Below, piece after piece: positions 20,235-30,208 of a stretch of 64,000 nt of DNA (positions within the stretch are counted from its first letter, which is position 1; each line of letters begins with the position of its first letter). The stretch is from positions 1 through 64,000 of the forward strand of contig LGRX02033459.1 in NCBI GenBank assembly GCA_001247695.2, read 5' to 3'. The notes below the pieces were generated by a model. That model was not told the DNA's origin, ran no database searches, and was given only the letters and a program-made list of their open reading frames with translations. This DNA comes from Cymbomonas tetramitiformis (taxonomy: Eukaryota; Chlorophyta; Pyramimonadophyceae; Pyramimonadales; Pyramimonadaceae). The translations under genes and the position numbers were made by a program.

Positions 20235-20978
20235 ATGGCCCAGTTTATTGTTGATGTTCCTATTAATGCCAAGGCTACAATTCCTTATGATACAAGCAGT
20301 GGTATTCCGCCGCAGAAACCTGCCAGTTTCTGTGCGAGGGGCTGTGGCACCGCATGTCCTGCAATTAACGTAGAGCTATATCATAGCACCCCCGGATTGT
20401 CCTTCGAAAAGTATATGTGTAACTCTACGTGTTTAAACGGTGCTTGCACAAAAGGAAACGATTCTTGTTTTTTACAACTACACAAGTACACCGATGTCCG
20501 CGATTTGTTTACTTATTTCGCAGACCTTGTAGAACATCGCAAAAACGCTGCACAGTTGCACGAAATTGCATTGGGCTTTGCTCAAACCCATTATACGAAC
20601 TTTGTCAAAGTTCAGTCCCAAAAAAAACATCGGTCGCAAGCGGCAAGTATTTGTAGGTTGCAAGGAGCCATCACAGACGCTGCGACCAACGAACAGGAAA
20701 CACAACGTCAGTTCGAACAATTGCAGTTACAGTTCGCATCCGCTGTTAGCATTGGGTCGCAAGTGGCTGTATCATCGCAGTCAAGAACTTTATTTGGAAG
20801 TCCTGTTTCATCGGTTGTTGAAACTTCCACTCCCTTAATGCCTGCGGACACACCAAAACCGCTACCTGCCAAAACTCCCATTTCCAATGACACTGCCGGT
20901 TTCAGTTATTCTGAGGACGAAACCGATGCCGAAGTCGAGAAGTGTCTCAAAGAGGCTGAAGAAACTTTGGGGGTTTGA
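20235..20978 (+). CDS. Cys-rich protein with helical C-terminus
   Basis: 247 residues. Residues ~33-80 carry CARGCGTAC, CNSTCLNGACTKGNDSC; then a Gln-rich helical region and a Ser/Thr/Pro-rich tail. It ends 13 bp before the coiled-coil ORF at 20991; the two may be exons of one gene. No family recognised. Confidence 0.5.
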   Translation: MAQFIVDVPINAKATIPYDTSSGIPPQKPASFCARGCGTACPAINVELYHSTPGLSFEKYMCNSTCLNGACTKGNDSCFLQLHKYTDVRDLFTYFADLVEHRKNAAQLHEIALGFAQTHYTNFVKVQSQKKHRSQAASICRLQGAITDAATNEQETQRQFEQLQLQFASAVSIGSQVAVSSQSRTLFGSPVSSVVETSTPLMPADTPKPLPAKTPISNDTAGFSYSEDETDAEVEKCLKEAEETLGV

Positions 20979-20990
20979 GTTTGTTTCGCA

Positions 20991-21728
20991 GTGCCACCAA
21001 AGAGGAAGTTGGCGGACTCGCCGGAAGTGCTGGAACGACGAGTCTCAAAATTGGAAAGGGATTGTGTATCTGGTGAAACCTTGTGGACTGCCATTAAAGG
21101 ACACACAGCTGCCTGTATGGAATGGGACGAATTCGGTGAAAACTGGGTTTCAGAGACTGTAGGGTCAGTAAAAGAACTGAAAAAAGGTATGCTAAAGACA
21201 AGCAACTTAGAGGCCCATGTTGATACCAAGATCGGTGCGATGAATACCAACATCGCTGCGGTAAAGACAGAGGTTAAGGAACTTCAGACATCAGTAAAAG
21301 AACTGAAAAAAAGTATGCTAAAGACAAGCAACTTAGAGGCCCATGTTGATACCAAGATCGGTGCGATGAATACCAACATCGCTGCGGTAAAGACAGAGGT
21401 TAAGGAACTTCAGACATCGGTTGGAAGATCCTCTAAAAATATTTCCAAAGGTGAGGACACGATTATGCAACTAAATACAAAAGTTGTTGCTTTCGAAAAA
21501 ACCTTAAAGCTGCAAAACCAGGCGATGAAGTTGTTGCCCAAAACTTCAACCGTTGCAGATATTTTTGAAAGGCTTGCAAAGTTAGAGAAAGAGGTTGAAT
21601 TGCACTCAGCCACTGAGAAGGAACTTTGCCTGGTCAAAGGCAAAAACGAAATCCTGGAGAGAGAGTTAAAAATCGCTGAACAGCATAACAAGTTTCTTTC
21701 CAGTCAATTGGACGAGGGGTCTACTTAA
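20991..21728 (+). CDS. Coiled-coil protein with 42-aa internal duplication
   Basis: The frame is open from GTG 20991, with no good ATG near the start, so the true 5' end is unclear (splicing from the gene at 20235 is possible). A 126-bp segment (21166-21291) is repeated almost perfectly at 21292-21417, encoding SVKELKK...EVKELQT twice. The rest is heptad-rich (KLEKEVELHSATEKEL). Duplication in frame and high identity suggest a coding, recent event. Confidence 0.5.
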   Translation: MPPKRKLADSPEVLERRVSKLERDCVSGETLWTAIKGHTAACMEWDEFGENWVSETVGSVKELKKGMLKTSNLEAHVDTKIGAMNTNIAAVKTEVKELQTSVKELKKSMLKTSNLEAHVDTKIGAMNTNIAAVKTEVKELQTSVGRSSKNISKGEDTIMQLNTKVVAFEKTLKLQNQAMKLLPKTSTVADIFERLAKLEKEVELHSATEKELCLVKGKNEILERELKIAEQHNKFLSSQLDEGST

Positions 21729-21895
21729 TCCCTTTACACCAATACCTACCTACCTATTTACACAGCACGGACTGAAGCCCGCCATGGTAGCAGCAGCTGA
21801 AATAGTTGTATTTTTATAAGAATTAAATATTGTTGTGTAGATTCCTGCTGATTTTTCCCAACACAAATCCCCTGCTTACATAAAATATTTATTTG

Positions 21896-22186
21896 TTACC
21901 ACAATAATTTATCCGCGAAATAACTATTTGTACCTATCTTATTTCTGAATTTATTGTGTCTTAACTTAAATAATTTCCTCCTTTGGTTAGCATATTTAAT
22001 ACCTTTTGACTTAATATAAGATGAATAATCCATCATACCGCACGCACCGACGCTCGCTAATTTTCTATCAGTTTTCTTATCAAACACATCAATCTTCTTA
22101 TCTTTATTTGTTGATATCTTGACATATACATTTAATTTGTTTGCTTTATCTTTAGTGTATTGAGATATTGAATACTTACAAGTCAT
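21896..22186 (-). CDS. Small basic virus protein, 96 aa
   Basis: Starts MTCKYSISQYTKDKANKLNV and ends NSYFADKLLW. A homologue lies at 45842 and its last 12 codons are fused to another gene at 33006-33041. Divergent from the lipase-like gene with a 27-bp gap in both complete loci. Function unknown. Confidence 0.6.
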   Translation of the reverse strand: MTCKYSISQYTKDKANKLNVYVKISTNKDKKIDVFDKKTDRKLASVGACGMMDYSSYIKSKGIKYANQRRKLFKLRHNKFRNKIGTNSYFADKLLW

Positions 22187-22213
22187 TTATATAGTCTATG
22201 TTATTATATTAGT
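22187..22213. promoter_or_regulatory. 27-bp bidirectional promoter region
   Basis: The whole interval between two divergent start codons is TATA-rich (ATATAGTC, TATTATATTAG). An equivalent 27-bp interval separates the homologous pair at 45815-45841. Confidence 0.5.
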
Positions 22214-23530
22214 ATGCAAGGGTCTTTGTGCTCACCATTGAATAATTTTTGCAATAACAAAGTGCTGAATTCATCAAGTAAGATATTCAGTTTTCCTAAT
22301 AACATAGATACTCCTAATTCAGTTTCAGATTTGAATAAAAGATATGAGTCAAATGAAAGTGAAAAGAAACGATATAGAGTTCAAATGAATAGCTTGTTCA
22401 AACAATTAGGTGACTTACAACCGTCACAAATTCAACAATCGTTTTCCAATAGTCTTAGGGAAAAGGCTCTCCATGTTGGAATATCTTCTTATCTCGGTTC
22501 AAGAAATTATCAATCTGATTTATTATTTCCGGGCGGTTATGAACATAACACCTATGTGACCGCTCAAAGACAATTGAATAAAGATATTCTCAGCAATCGA
22601 TTCAATATCGACCCGGAGCTTTCAAATTATGACGCCGTAGTACTCAATAATGGAAATAATCAAATACATATTGCATATCACGGTGCGTCGTCAAATCCAT
22701 CCTACTTAAATGAAGATAAAGCGGACATATTTTCGGTGATTAAAGGTAAACATGAAACACGAGATTCATTTTTAAGAGCTGAAAAGGTATATTTAGACAC
22801 ATTGAAAAAGTATCCTAATCATGACATTGAATTGTTAGGGACATCTTTGGGCGGTGCGAAATCCATTCATGTCGGTGAGAAATTCAATATTAAATCGACG
22901 ACGTTCAATCCATTTCTCTCACATGTATTCACCCCAAAGGTTAATGGTAATTCACCACAAAATATTCATCGAGTTGTAACTGATTGGGCCACTGCGGGAG
23001 CTTTGAAAATACCATCAAATTCAAATAGAAAGTTGTTTCATTACTTTGAAAACAAGAACCCTTATGATTTATTCAAAGCACCGTATCAATATATCACTTC
23101 GCCGCATAATCTCAAACAATTCTTTCAAATGCCAAAGAATAACAAAGTTAATAAGGTCAATTTATTGAAATCTACATTTAATACTATAGGGACCGGACTT
23201 GATGTGTTGATGTTCGGAAATGCTTTGAATGACGCAAGAAATCTTTCATCAAAAAATGTTGGAAGTGATGAATTTAACAATCGAATTTCAGAAGATTTGA
23301 ATCCATTAGGACTGTTAGGAGTAAATTTCGATATCGACAAAAATTACTTGCATGACGACGCACCCTTAGAAGCAAGATTATTGGCTGATTATATATCAAA
23401 CAAAGGTCCTCAAAGAATGACATCATTTGATAGAAGTATAGATAAATCACAATCAAATAAGTATACATCCATCAATGAAAATATGATTAAAGATGAAAAT
23501 AATAATGTTTTGGTAAATTATGGAACGTGA
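22214..23530 (+). CDS. Lipase-like alpha/beta hydrolase of virion module
   Basis: 438 residues. IAYHGASSNPSY at ~155 precedes a GTSLGG nucleophile elbow (G-x-S-x-G) near residue 217, typical of lipases; a WATAG segment follows. An Asp/His pair cannot be assigned with certainty. A lipase in a virion module may help membrane penetration or release, as phospholipases do in other viruses; this is inference. Its end overlaps the next gene by 11 nt. A truncated copy lies at 45285. Confidence 0.7.
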   Translation: MQGSLCSPLNNFCNNKVLNSSSKIFSFPNNIDTPNSVSDLNKRYESNESEKKRYRVQMNSLFKQLGDLQPSQIQQSFSNSLREKALHVGISSYLGSRNYQSDLLFPGGYEHNTYVTAQRQLNKDILSNRFNIDPELSNYDAVVLNNGNNQIHIAYHGASSNPSYLNEDKADIFSVIKGKHETRDSFLRAEKVYLDTLKKYPNHDIELLGTSLGGAKSIHVGEKFNIKSTTFNPFLSHVFTPKVNGNSPQNIHRVVTDWATAGALKIPSNSNRKLFHYFENKNPYDLFKAPYQYITSPHNLKQFFQMPKNNKVNKVNLLKSTFNTIGTGLDVLMFGNALNDARNLSSKNVGSDEFNNRISEDLNPLGLLGVNFDIDKNYLHDDAPLEARLLADYISNKGPQRMTSFDRSIDKSQSNKYTSINENMIKDENNNVLVNYGT

Positions 23531-23753
23531 ACACTTAATCAAAAATGCTCAGATTTTGTACCCTGATTTATCCACATTTCATATTGAATTGATTGTTGAT
23601 GATTATATCAAAAGACCAAAACTATATGACGATATGTATAATGGAAACATTGAATTACCTTTACCATTGAATAGAGATTCAAAGGAAGATATTGAAATGA
23701 ATAAAAACTATATTGATATTATAAATAGAGATAGTCATGAGTGTAATATCTGA
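23520..23753 (+). CDS. Unknown small virion-module protein, 77 aa
   Basis: Starts MEREHLIKNAQILYPDL. Acidic, overlaps both neighbours (11 and 17 nt), as compact virus genes do. No family recognised. Confidence 0.5.
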   Translation: MEREHLIKNAQILYPDLSTFHIELIVDDYIKRPKLYDDMYNGNIELPLPLNRDSKEDIEMNKNYIDIINRDSHECNI

Positions 23754-24741
23754 ACGTACACTTTATTTATCAAGTGAAGACCTTTCATCGTTTGGTGATT
23801 CCAGAATTATCAATATCAATATACCAACACAATTAACAAACTATAAAAATACAAACAAATTGAAAATAATTGTAAACAATTTTTCGGCTGCAAAGACTTG
23901 GTATACCATTAATGAATATAATGGAATTTTCTATATTGCTAAAATAAATTCTGATAATTTGTATGAATGTAGAATACCTGATGGAAATTATACAGATTTA
24001 AATGATTTAAAATCGATTTTAGAAACAATTATCTTAGATGTTCTTGTCGCCCACTTTGGATTTGCAAGGCCTGCTGATAGCGTTGATGTTACTTACAATG
24101 CAATTTCAGGACGTTTTACGATTACACTTAGCAAACCTGCTCCCGATATTAAATTTGTTGCATTTTCAATAACCGGTGGTTTTCAAGCAGTGCCAGGGAG
24201 TAATTTAGGTAATGCATTAAATAATATTTTTAATTCTCCCGGTAAGTACAATGATGTAGACCAAGTCTTAGGCGGACAAACAAATGAATCAGTTGCCGGT
24301 TTAGCAGATTTTTCACAGATTAAAGATTTGTTTGACATCGAAACCGTAAATGAAGTATTTATTTCCAAATTTCCCGGTAATTTGCAAACAAATGACGCTA
24401 TTTATCTCAGAATTTCATCGTTGCCAACAAACAATTTAGAAAGCACTAACCTTTCCAATAATTCAAAAGAGAATGTTATTATTTCCGGTGATATTTTAGG
24501 GAAAATTTTGCTACCTTCAGATTTAACTAAACAATTTATTACTTATTTAGATTACGATGAAAATTTTGCAATAGACATTCAAGCATCACAATTTACATTT
24601 CTTCGTATCACACTTACGGACAAAAAAGCAAGATTACTTCCTACCGCCGTTTCCCAAAATGGAATTGAACAGTCCATAAATTATGCATTATCTTTGAAAT
24701 TAAAAGAATATGTAATTAAAATTATATTATATATATTATAG
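23737..24741 (+). CDS. Probable capsid structural protein (minor capsid/penton candidate)
   Basis: 334 residues, beta-strand rich. Landmarks: IPDGNYTDLNDLKSILE near residue 90, DAIYLRISSLPTNN near 220, FTFLRITLTDKKARLL near 290. This series (PDGNYT, then a YLR strand, then LTD with a final strand) is one I associate with jelly-roll structural proteins of PLVs and large DNA viruses. Position just before the capsid-like gene agrees. Exact role is uncertain. Confidence 0.5.
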   Translation: MSVISERTLYLSSEDLSSFGDSRIININIPTQLTNYKNTNKLKIIVNNFSAAKTWYTINEYNGIFYIAKINSDNLYECRIPDGNYTDLNDLKSILETIILDVLVAHFGFARPADSVDVTYNAISGRFTITLSKPAPDIKFVAFSITGGFQAVPGSNLGNALNNIFNSPGKYNDVDQVLGGQTNESVAGLADFSQIKDLFDIETVNEVFISKFPGNLQTNDAIYLRISSLPTNNLESTNLSNNSKENVIISGDILGKILLPSDLTKQFITYLDYDENFAIDIQASQFTFLRITLTDKKARLLPTAVSQNGIEQSINYALSLKLKEYVIKIILYIL

Positions 24742-24746
24742 AAAAA

Positions 24747-25564
24747 ATGTCTTTACCGTATAGTCTTGCATTTGGACTTCAAAAACTAAGTGGATATAGT
24801 ACTCAATATTTTCGTCTTGAAACGACAAACTTGACCGAAGTAAATCCTTACGGTGTTATAACTTTGAATCTTCCAGTTAATGTTTTACAATTGAAACAAT
24901 TACATTTTCAAATGGTGTTTACGATAGTGCTGTCGAAAGAAAACTAAAAGAAGATTCTTATATTGAGATGCCTTTCACTAATTATTTTACCTTTCAAGAT
25001 ACTCAAACGGAAATGACTAAATCGAATCGATTCTCTTTGTCGGCACAATCTTTGGATATGTTATACGCTGTTCAAAGGCCTTCAAATTACAGTTCGGTTA
25101 ATAAAGGTTTGCATAAAATTGATAACAAAATAGGTGCTACTTTCGTTCCAAGTTATTTTAGATTTTATTCTGGAGACATTCAATCTTGGCAATATAATGT
25201 CAACTCAATTTATTATCCAAATTATCGTGCCACCGCTCTCGATGCTTTTAACTTGGTCACTATTGGTAAAGCTGATAATTATTCCGACGATTCAGGTTGT
25301 AAAGTTAATTCTTTGGAAAATTGGTACAATTCTTATTGGACTGCTATGCTTCGATTAAATATGCCTATGCCCGGTATGGGACCCCGAAATTGTTCAGGAA
25401 TTGATACCCGGGGTTTGAATTCTTCATTCTTTCTTCAAACTCAAAAATCATCGACCGCAGACCCACTTCAAACACCTTTGACGAATAACGAAACATTTAT
25501 TATTGCACAATGTACAAGTATCATTCGTATTGGTATGGGAAGAATGATTGAAGTGGTTGTATAA
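24747..25564 (+). CDS. Major-capsid-like protein, frameshifted and short
   Basis: First ORF 24747-24947, second 24968-25564. A one-base change near 24910 (in CAAATGG) separates them. Contains FTNYFTFQDTQTEMTKSNRF, SLDMLYAVQRPSN and a C-terminal IRIGMGRMIEV. The SLDxL segment recalls Polinton/PLV double jelly-roll major capsid proteins, but 272 residues is about half their usual size. An internal deletion is possible. Preceded by TATATATTATAG. Confidence 0.5.
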
Positions 25565-25594
25565 AAACTAATTTAATTGTAATTATATATAATT

Positions 25595-25912
25595 ATGGCT
25601 GAACAAGCGGGACAAATTTTTGCTTCAAACTTAGGAAATAAACCATTAGGAAAAGTCGATGTTAAATTACCAAATATGATGTTAACTTCAGGCTTTCGAA
25701 GTTCTTCGATGATGATTGTTCCATGTAAAACAATACAAGATTTGCGACCACCGGCAAGAGTTTCTAATGTGGACCCTATGTCAGGTTTCAAATCGTATAC
25801 ATTAGGACACGGTGATAAAATTACAAAACAAAATGCTATGTTTTCATTTCCCAATATTCATCCATTAAACAATAAACTGGCACCTTTGGCTCCGACATTC
25901 TTTGTGAAATAA
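25595..25912 (+). CDS. Unknown virion-module protein, 105 aa
   Basis: Starts MAEQAGQIFASNLGNKPLGK and ends APLAPTFFVK. A TATATAATT precedes ATG directly. Likely structural by position only. Confidence 0.5.
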   Translation: MAEQAGQIFASNLGNKPLGKVDVKLPNMMLTSGFRSSSMMIVPCKTIQDLRPPARVSNVDPMSGFKSYTLGHGDKITKQNAMFSFPNIHPLNNKLAPLAPTFFVK

Positions 25913-25938
25913 AATTAAATTATAGGGTATAGTATATA

Positions 25939-26283
25939 ATGTCTTCATTCGGAAATGATTTTGTTTTAGATAAGAATATCAAAGTTAATAACGGTGTGTT
26001 TATTGGTGCTAAAGATAAAACAACAAAAACAACCTTTCAAATAATTGGAGCTGATATAAATATGGATATTGATGGAAGTCAAAGCGGTGACCCCGGAATT
26101 GTAAATTTGAATATAGCTGCAAAAGAAAATAAAATGAAAGTTAGATTTGACGGTTTACCTATTGTAGCAACAACCAACAACCCTCCGATTGAAGCAATTA
26201 CACAAGTAAATGTATTATATGTATTCAAAGCGAATCCAACTGATAAATTTGGAACTGTATATATGAAACTTGCTCAACCGTAA
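25939..26283 (+). CDS. Short MSSFGND-family protein
   Basis: 114 residues. Shares the N-terminal MSSFGND signature with the long fibre-like proteins and then has one beta-rich domain. Promoter-like GTATATA lies just before ATG. It may occupy the same attachment position on the virion (inference). Confidence 0.55.
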   Translation: MSSFGNDFVLDKNIKVNNGVFIGAKDKTTKTTFQIIGADINMDIDGSQSGDPGIVNLNIAAKENKMKVRFDGLPIVATTNNPPIEAITQVNVLYVFKANPTDKFGTVYMKLAQP

Positions 26284-26309
26284 ATTTAAAACTTGTGTTA
26301 TGATATATA

Positions 26310-28102
26310 ATGTCTTCATTTGGAAATAATGTAGTTGCAAGTACATTTAATGGTAAACAAACTCCATCTACAAATGTTCCTGACCCTTTAACAATTAATC
26401 AAATAAATGTAAATCAAATAGGTGATAATTCAAACCCTTGTCAAACAATTCATATGGCTTCAGATTTTTTATATCAAAATGATATTGATTTTATTGATAA
26501 TTCTGATGTAAATAATCAAAGAGAATTCATGAAATTACAAACTGATGGTGATTTAAATTTGGTTAATAATATCAATTTTTATGATTTCATTTTGAACAAT
26601 CCTGCAAGTAAATCAAAATTTTCTATAGGTTTGGATGAACTTGATAGTTCTTTTGAAATTAAATCTTTAGACCCTGTTCCTCAAACAAGATTGAAAATAG
26701 GAGACAATGGTATCAATGAATGGTCCTTTATGCAAACCACATTGAATGTAGAACCGAATGGAGCCGGTGTACTTTTAAATGATGGACCTTTAATTTTAAA
26801 CACCGGTGATATCACTTTGAATTCTGGAAAATTTATTGGTGACGGTTCTTTGCTTCAAAACTTGCCTTCCGGGGCTAACCAAAATTTACAATCTGTTACC
26901 GACCAAGGAAGTACAACTACAACGAATGATATTTCTTTTACCGGAACTTGAAAATTTACGATAAATCAAGATGAAATTGATGGTGCTTTAATTAGGATTA
27001 GAGGCGGTACTCAAGATGCTAAAATTCGTATTGGTGAAACAACAAATGATGACGGATATATAAATGCACAACGTGCAATATTAATAGGCAGAAATGCTGG
27101 TTCATTCGGTTGTGGAATTGATGTTTTGGCTTTAGGTTCAGGTAGTGGATATGACCAAGCTGGGAATTATTCGGTAAATTTAGGAGATGATTCCGGACAA
27201 AGTAACGCCGGTGTGGAATCTGTTTCTGTAGGAAGATTTGCAGGCGAAGTTTTTAGTGGTCTAAATTCAGTGTCATTAGGTTCATATGCTAATAAGAATA
27301 CCGGAGGAACTTCGTCTGTCAACAATACTATTTGTATAAATGCAACCGGTGTTGAATTAAATTCCGTAAATCCAAGTTCATTTACGGTAAAACCTATAAG
27401 ACCAAGTCCTGATGTGACATTAGAAAATTTACAATTGTATTATGATTCAGTTTCCGGTGAAATAAAATCTGGTGCTATTAATAATGGAAGTATTGGTTCA
27501 TTAAGTCAAGTTTGGCTGTCGGTAGTTCTGGAAATAACATTAATTTAAGCGGAGATTTGGATTGTAGTGCTATACGACTTGTAAGTAGCATAGACTGGGC
27601 ATATACAACGCCAACATCATCATTGACAACCTTAGGAATTCCTTTGACAGGTTTGACAAATTCATATACGGCAACATTACCCACAAGTCCGGTTCCTCAT
27701 ACAGGTGATGTATTTACTTTTAAAAATAATACCGGAGCTACAATAAATGCTGGAGATATTGTTCAATTTTCTGATGATTTTTCAGATGTAAATGGTGTAA
27801 AAATATATGCCGCTTCGGCAAGTCAATCTAATCAAAATTGTATGCCTATTGGAGTTTGTGTTCAAAATTCAACAACCGGAAATTCTTGTTTCGTTTGTAC
27901 AAAAGGATTCACAACTTGTAAAGCTATTGATGGAAGTTATGTCAAAGGTCAAATGTTGGGTTGTGCACCGGGAGGGTCAGTCAATTCTTCACAAATCACT
28001 ACAAATAATGTTGGAATTATCGGTGTATGTATGGAAAGTAAAGTTGTAACAATCTCGGGTTCAGGATTATTGGTTTGGATTAAACCTGATTTTAAATTGT
28101 GA
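26310..28102 (+). pseudogene. Fibre-like protein 1 with in-frame TGA and a frameshift
   Basis: MSSFGNNVV start; the ORF stops at TGA 26949-26951 (a Trp position by context), reopens in frame through 27126-27548, then needs a one-base shift at 27511-27513, where homologues at 1279 and 31363 have four T and this copy three. About 597 codons in all. Repeats such as SVSVGRFAGEVFSG and SVSLGSYAN resemble YadA-type beta-roll heads, consistent with a trimeric fibre. The C-terminal domain carries conserved Cys (CMPIGVCVQ, CFVC). Likely receptor-binding spike. Confidence 0.65.
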
Positions 28103-28123
28103 TTTAATATATATATATATCAG

Positions 28124-29111
28124 ATGTCTTCTTTTGGAAATGATATTGTTTGTAAAAATATACAATGTGATACGGTTAATGGAAATGCTCCTACCGGGGG
28201 GTCTACTAAGTGGCAAAACCTACCCGGTGGTAATGATATAGAAAGGACAGTTGGTAACGTATACGTAAACAATCTATACGGCAGAGACGTTTTGAATACT
28301 TCAATTATAAACTTCCGATATTTGAAAAATGTTTTAAATAGTGGAACTGCACAAATTGAACTAAAGGATGGAACTGATAATAGTCTTATAATTGTTACAG
28401 GCAGTGAACTGCAAGTAAATACAACTTCCGGTTTGTTAGTAAATGGAAATGCAAGAGTCAATGGAGAAATAAACAATACTACAAATAACAAAACTAACAT
28501 TGATTTATTTGGAACAAAAGTATCAGGTAATTCATTTATTGGTTTGAATACCTCAGCCGTGGACATACTAAATGCTAAAACTATATATTTTATAAAATTT
28601 TCAAAAAAAACCTGATGGTAGTGCAACTCAATTTTTCAGAATTAATATGAAAGGTGATATAATAGGTTGCAATGATATAGAATGTAATGATATAGAATGC
28701 AATAAGTTAACAACAAAAACTTTACAATACGAAAATCTTAATTTGTCAAATTTTCCGAGAATACAGCCTAAAGCTGGTCAAGGTATTCGAATATTGGAAT
28801 TTCCTTCAAATACTTTTGGTGTAATGTGTATATTTCAGCTAGCAGGTAATGAAACAGGTACTCAACAAGCTAATTTCAAAATTCAACACGCTGATTCAGA
28901 TGTGAATAATAACATTGTAGACAACTATGTTTTGATTTGTGAAGGTTTAGGTTTCTTTACTAGCGAAGCGAGGAGAGATACATTAGTTGCATCTTCAAAT
29001 TTACTTGGAGAGAATGGTTTGGAGCTTAGAATTTCTTCGTTGTTTGAAAATTTTTCTGACGATTTTATTAGATTTTTCTTGAAATTGACTCCTCATTCTC
29101 CAAACCCGTAA
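28124..29111 (+). CDS. Fibre-like protein 2, A8-tract frameshift
   Basis: MSSFGNDIVCKN start, shaft with LLVNGNARVNGEINNTTNNK, then an A8 run at 28603-28610 after which the frame changes and continues as 28647-29111. The copy at 169 has a shorter tract and stays in frame. At the shaft/tip border are C-N-D-I-E repeats encoded by a 15-bp unit. The tip (to HSPNP) differs from the tip of the 169 copy. Slippage at the A-tract, sequencing error or mutation are all possible. Confidence 0.65.
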
Positions 29112-29118
29112 TTTCTTC

Positions 29119-29143
29119 GGTTTTTTCAGGGGGACAAAAAACC
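29119..29143. other. Conserved spacer hairpin (copy 3)
   Basis: 8-bp stem GGTTTTTT/AAAAAACC, CAGGGGGAC loop, directly after the fibre stop codon. Could serve as a terminator or module boundary. Confidence 0.6.
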
Positions 29144-29156
29144 TCAAAAAATAAAA

Positions 29157-29168
29157 TCCACTTAAAGA
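29157..29168 (+). promoter_or_regulatory. Candidate promoter box (TCCACTTAAAGA)
   Basis: 29 nt before ATG 29198; same spacing as at 182 and 8589. Confidence 0.5.
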
Positions 29169-29197
29169 GTGTAACTCAGTAGGGTAAACAAGCAACC

Positions 29198-29548
29198 ATG
29201 AATACATTAGACTTACATTGTTGGATTGAACGTAAGGATGGTTCTATTTATGACCCAACTCCGATAATGAATGAAGATTTTATTTTTATGTTTCGTAATA
29301 TAAGTGACAAAACAAGGTATTATGAAAAATATGAAGGTGATGAATTAAAAGATGCTTGCATCAATGTTTTTGATGTTATCAAAAAATTTGAAAAAGATAA
29401 TGAAAAAAATGGAATTAGTACAAGAACTCAAGTAAAAAAGAACAAATATTCTTTACCAAGCTTATGTTTCTTGAATGCTTATTATTGGGTACAAGACCAT
29501 AAAGGTGAAGGTAGAATGAAAATAGGAAAAATGGGTGACCAGCTTTAG
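29198..29548 (+). CDS. Unknown protein truncated at a rearrangement
   Basis: Starts MNTLDLHCWIERKDGSIYDP and is open for 116 codons. From about 29540 the DNA becomes an inverted fibre copy, so the end is artificial (GDQL). The context matches the RING gene promoter, but the protein is unrelated to it. No family recognised. Confidence 0.45.
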   Translation: MNTLDLHCWIERKDGSIYDPTPIMNEDFIFMFRNISDKTRYYEKYEGDELKDACINVFDVIKKFEKDNEKNGISTRTQVKKNKYSLPSLCFLNAYYWVQDHKGEGRMKIGKMGDQL

Positions 29549-29549
29549 G

Positions 29550-30192
29550 CTGTATTCTCGGAAAATTTGACAAATTGAGATTTTCGTATTGTAAAGTTTT
29601 TGTTGTTAACTTATTGCATTCTATATCATTACATTCTATATTATTGCAACCTATTATATCACCTTTAATATTAATTCTGAAAAATGGAGTTGCACTACCA
29701 TCAGGTTTTTTTTTGAAAATTTATAAAATATATAGTTTCAGCATTTTGTATGTCCACGGCTGAGGTATTCAAACCAATAAATGAATTACCTGATACTTTT
29801 GTTCCAAATAAATCAATGTTAGTTTTGTTATTTGTAGTATTGTTTATTTCTCCATTGACTCTTGCATTTCCATTTACTAACAAACCGGAAGTTGTATTTA
29901 CTTGCAGTTCACTGCCTGTAACAATTATAAGACTATTATCAGTTCCATCCTTTAGTTCAATTTGTGCAGTTCCACTATTTAAAACATTTTTCAAATATCG
30001 GAAGTTTATAATTGAAGTATTCAAAACGTCTCTGCCGTATAGATTGTTTACGTATACGTCACCAACTGTCCTTTCTATATCATTACCACCGGGTAGGTTT
30101 TGCCACTTAGTAGACCCCCCAGTTGGAGCATTTCCATTTACCGTATTACATTGTATATTTTTACAAACAATATCATTTCCAAAAGAAGACAT
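29550..30192 (-). pseudogene. Fibre-like protein 2, inverted duplicate, truncated
   Basis: Nearly identical to 28124 onward for ~490 nt, but in the opposite orientation. An A9 tract (29706-29714 as T on plus) again shifts the frame before the tip, which is cut at ~29550 in a short AGCTGGTCA microhomology. Confidence 0.65.
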
Positions 30193-30208
30193 ATAATATA
30201 TTATAATA

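Noticed and set aside
20967..20990. A ~19-nt intron joining the ORFs at 20235 and 20991
   Set aside because: GT...AG bounds exist, but the resulting frame does not match the coiled-coil ORF without an extra shift.
26310..29111. Reassigned genetic code (stop codons read as amino acids)
   Set aside because: TAA, TAG and TGA all also end intact genes, and each internal stop has a sense codon in a sister copy or a simple mutational explanation.
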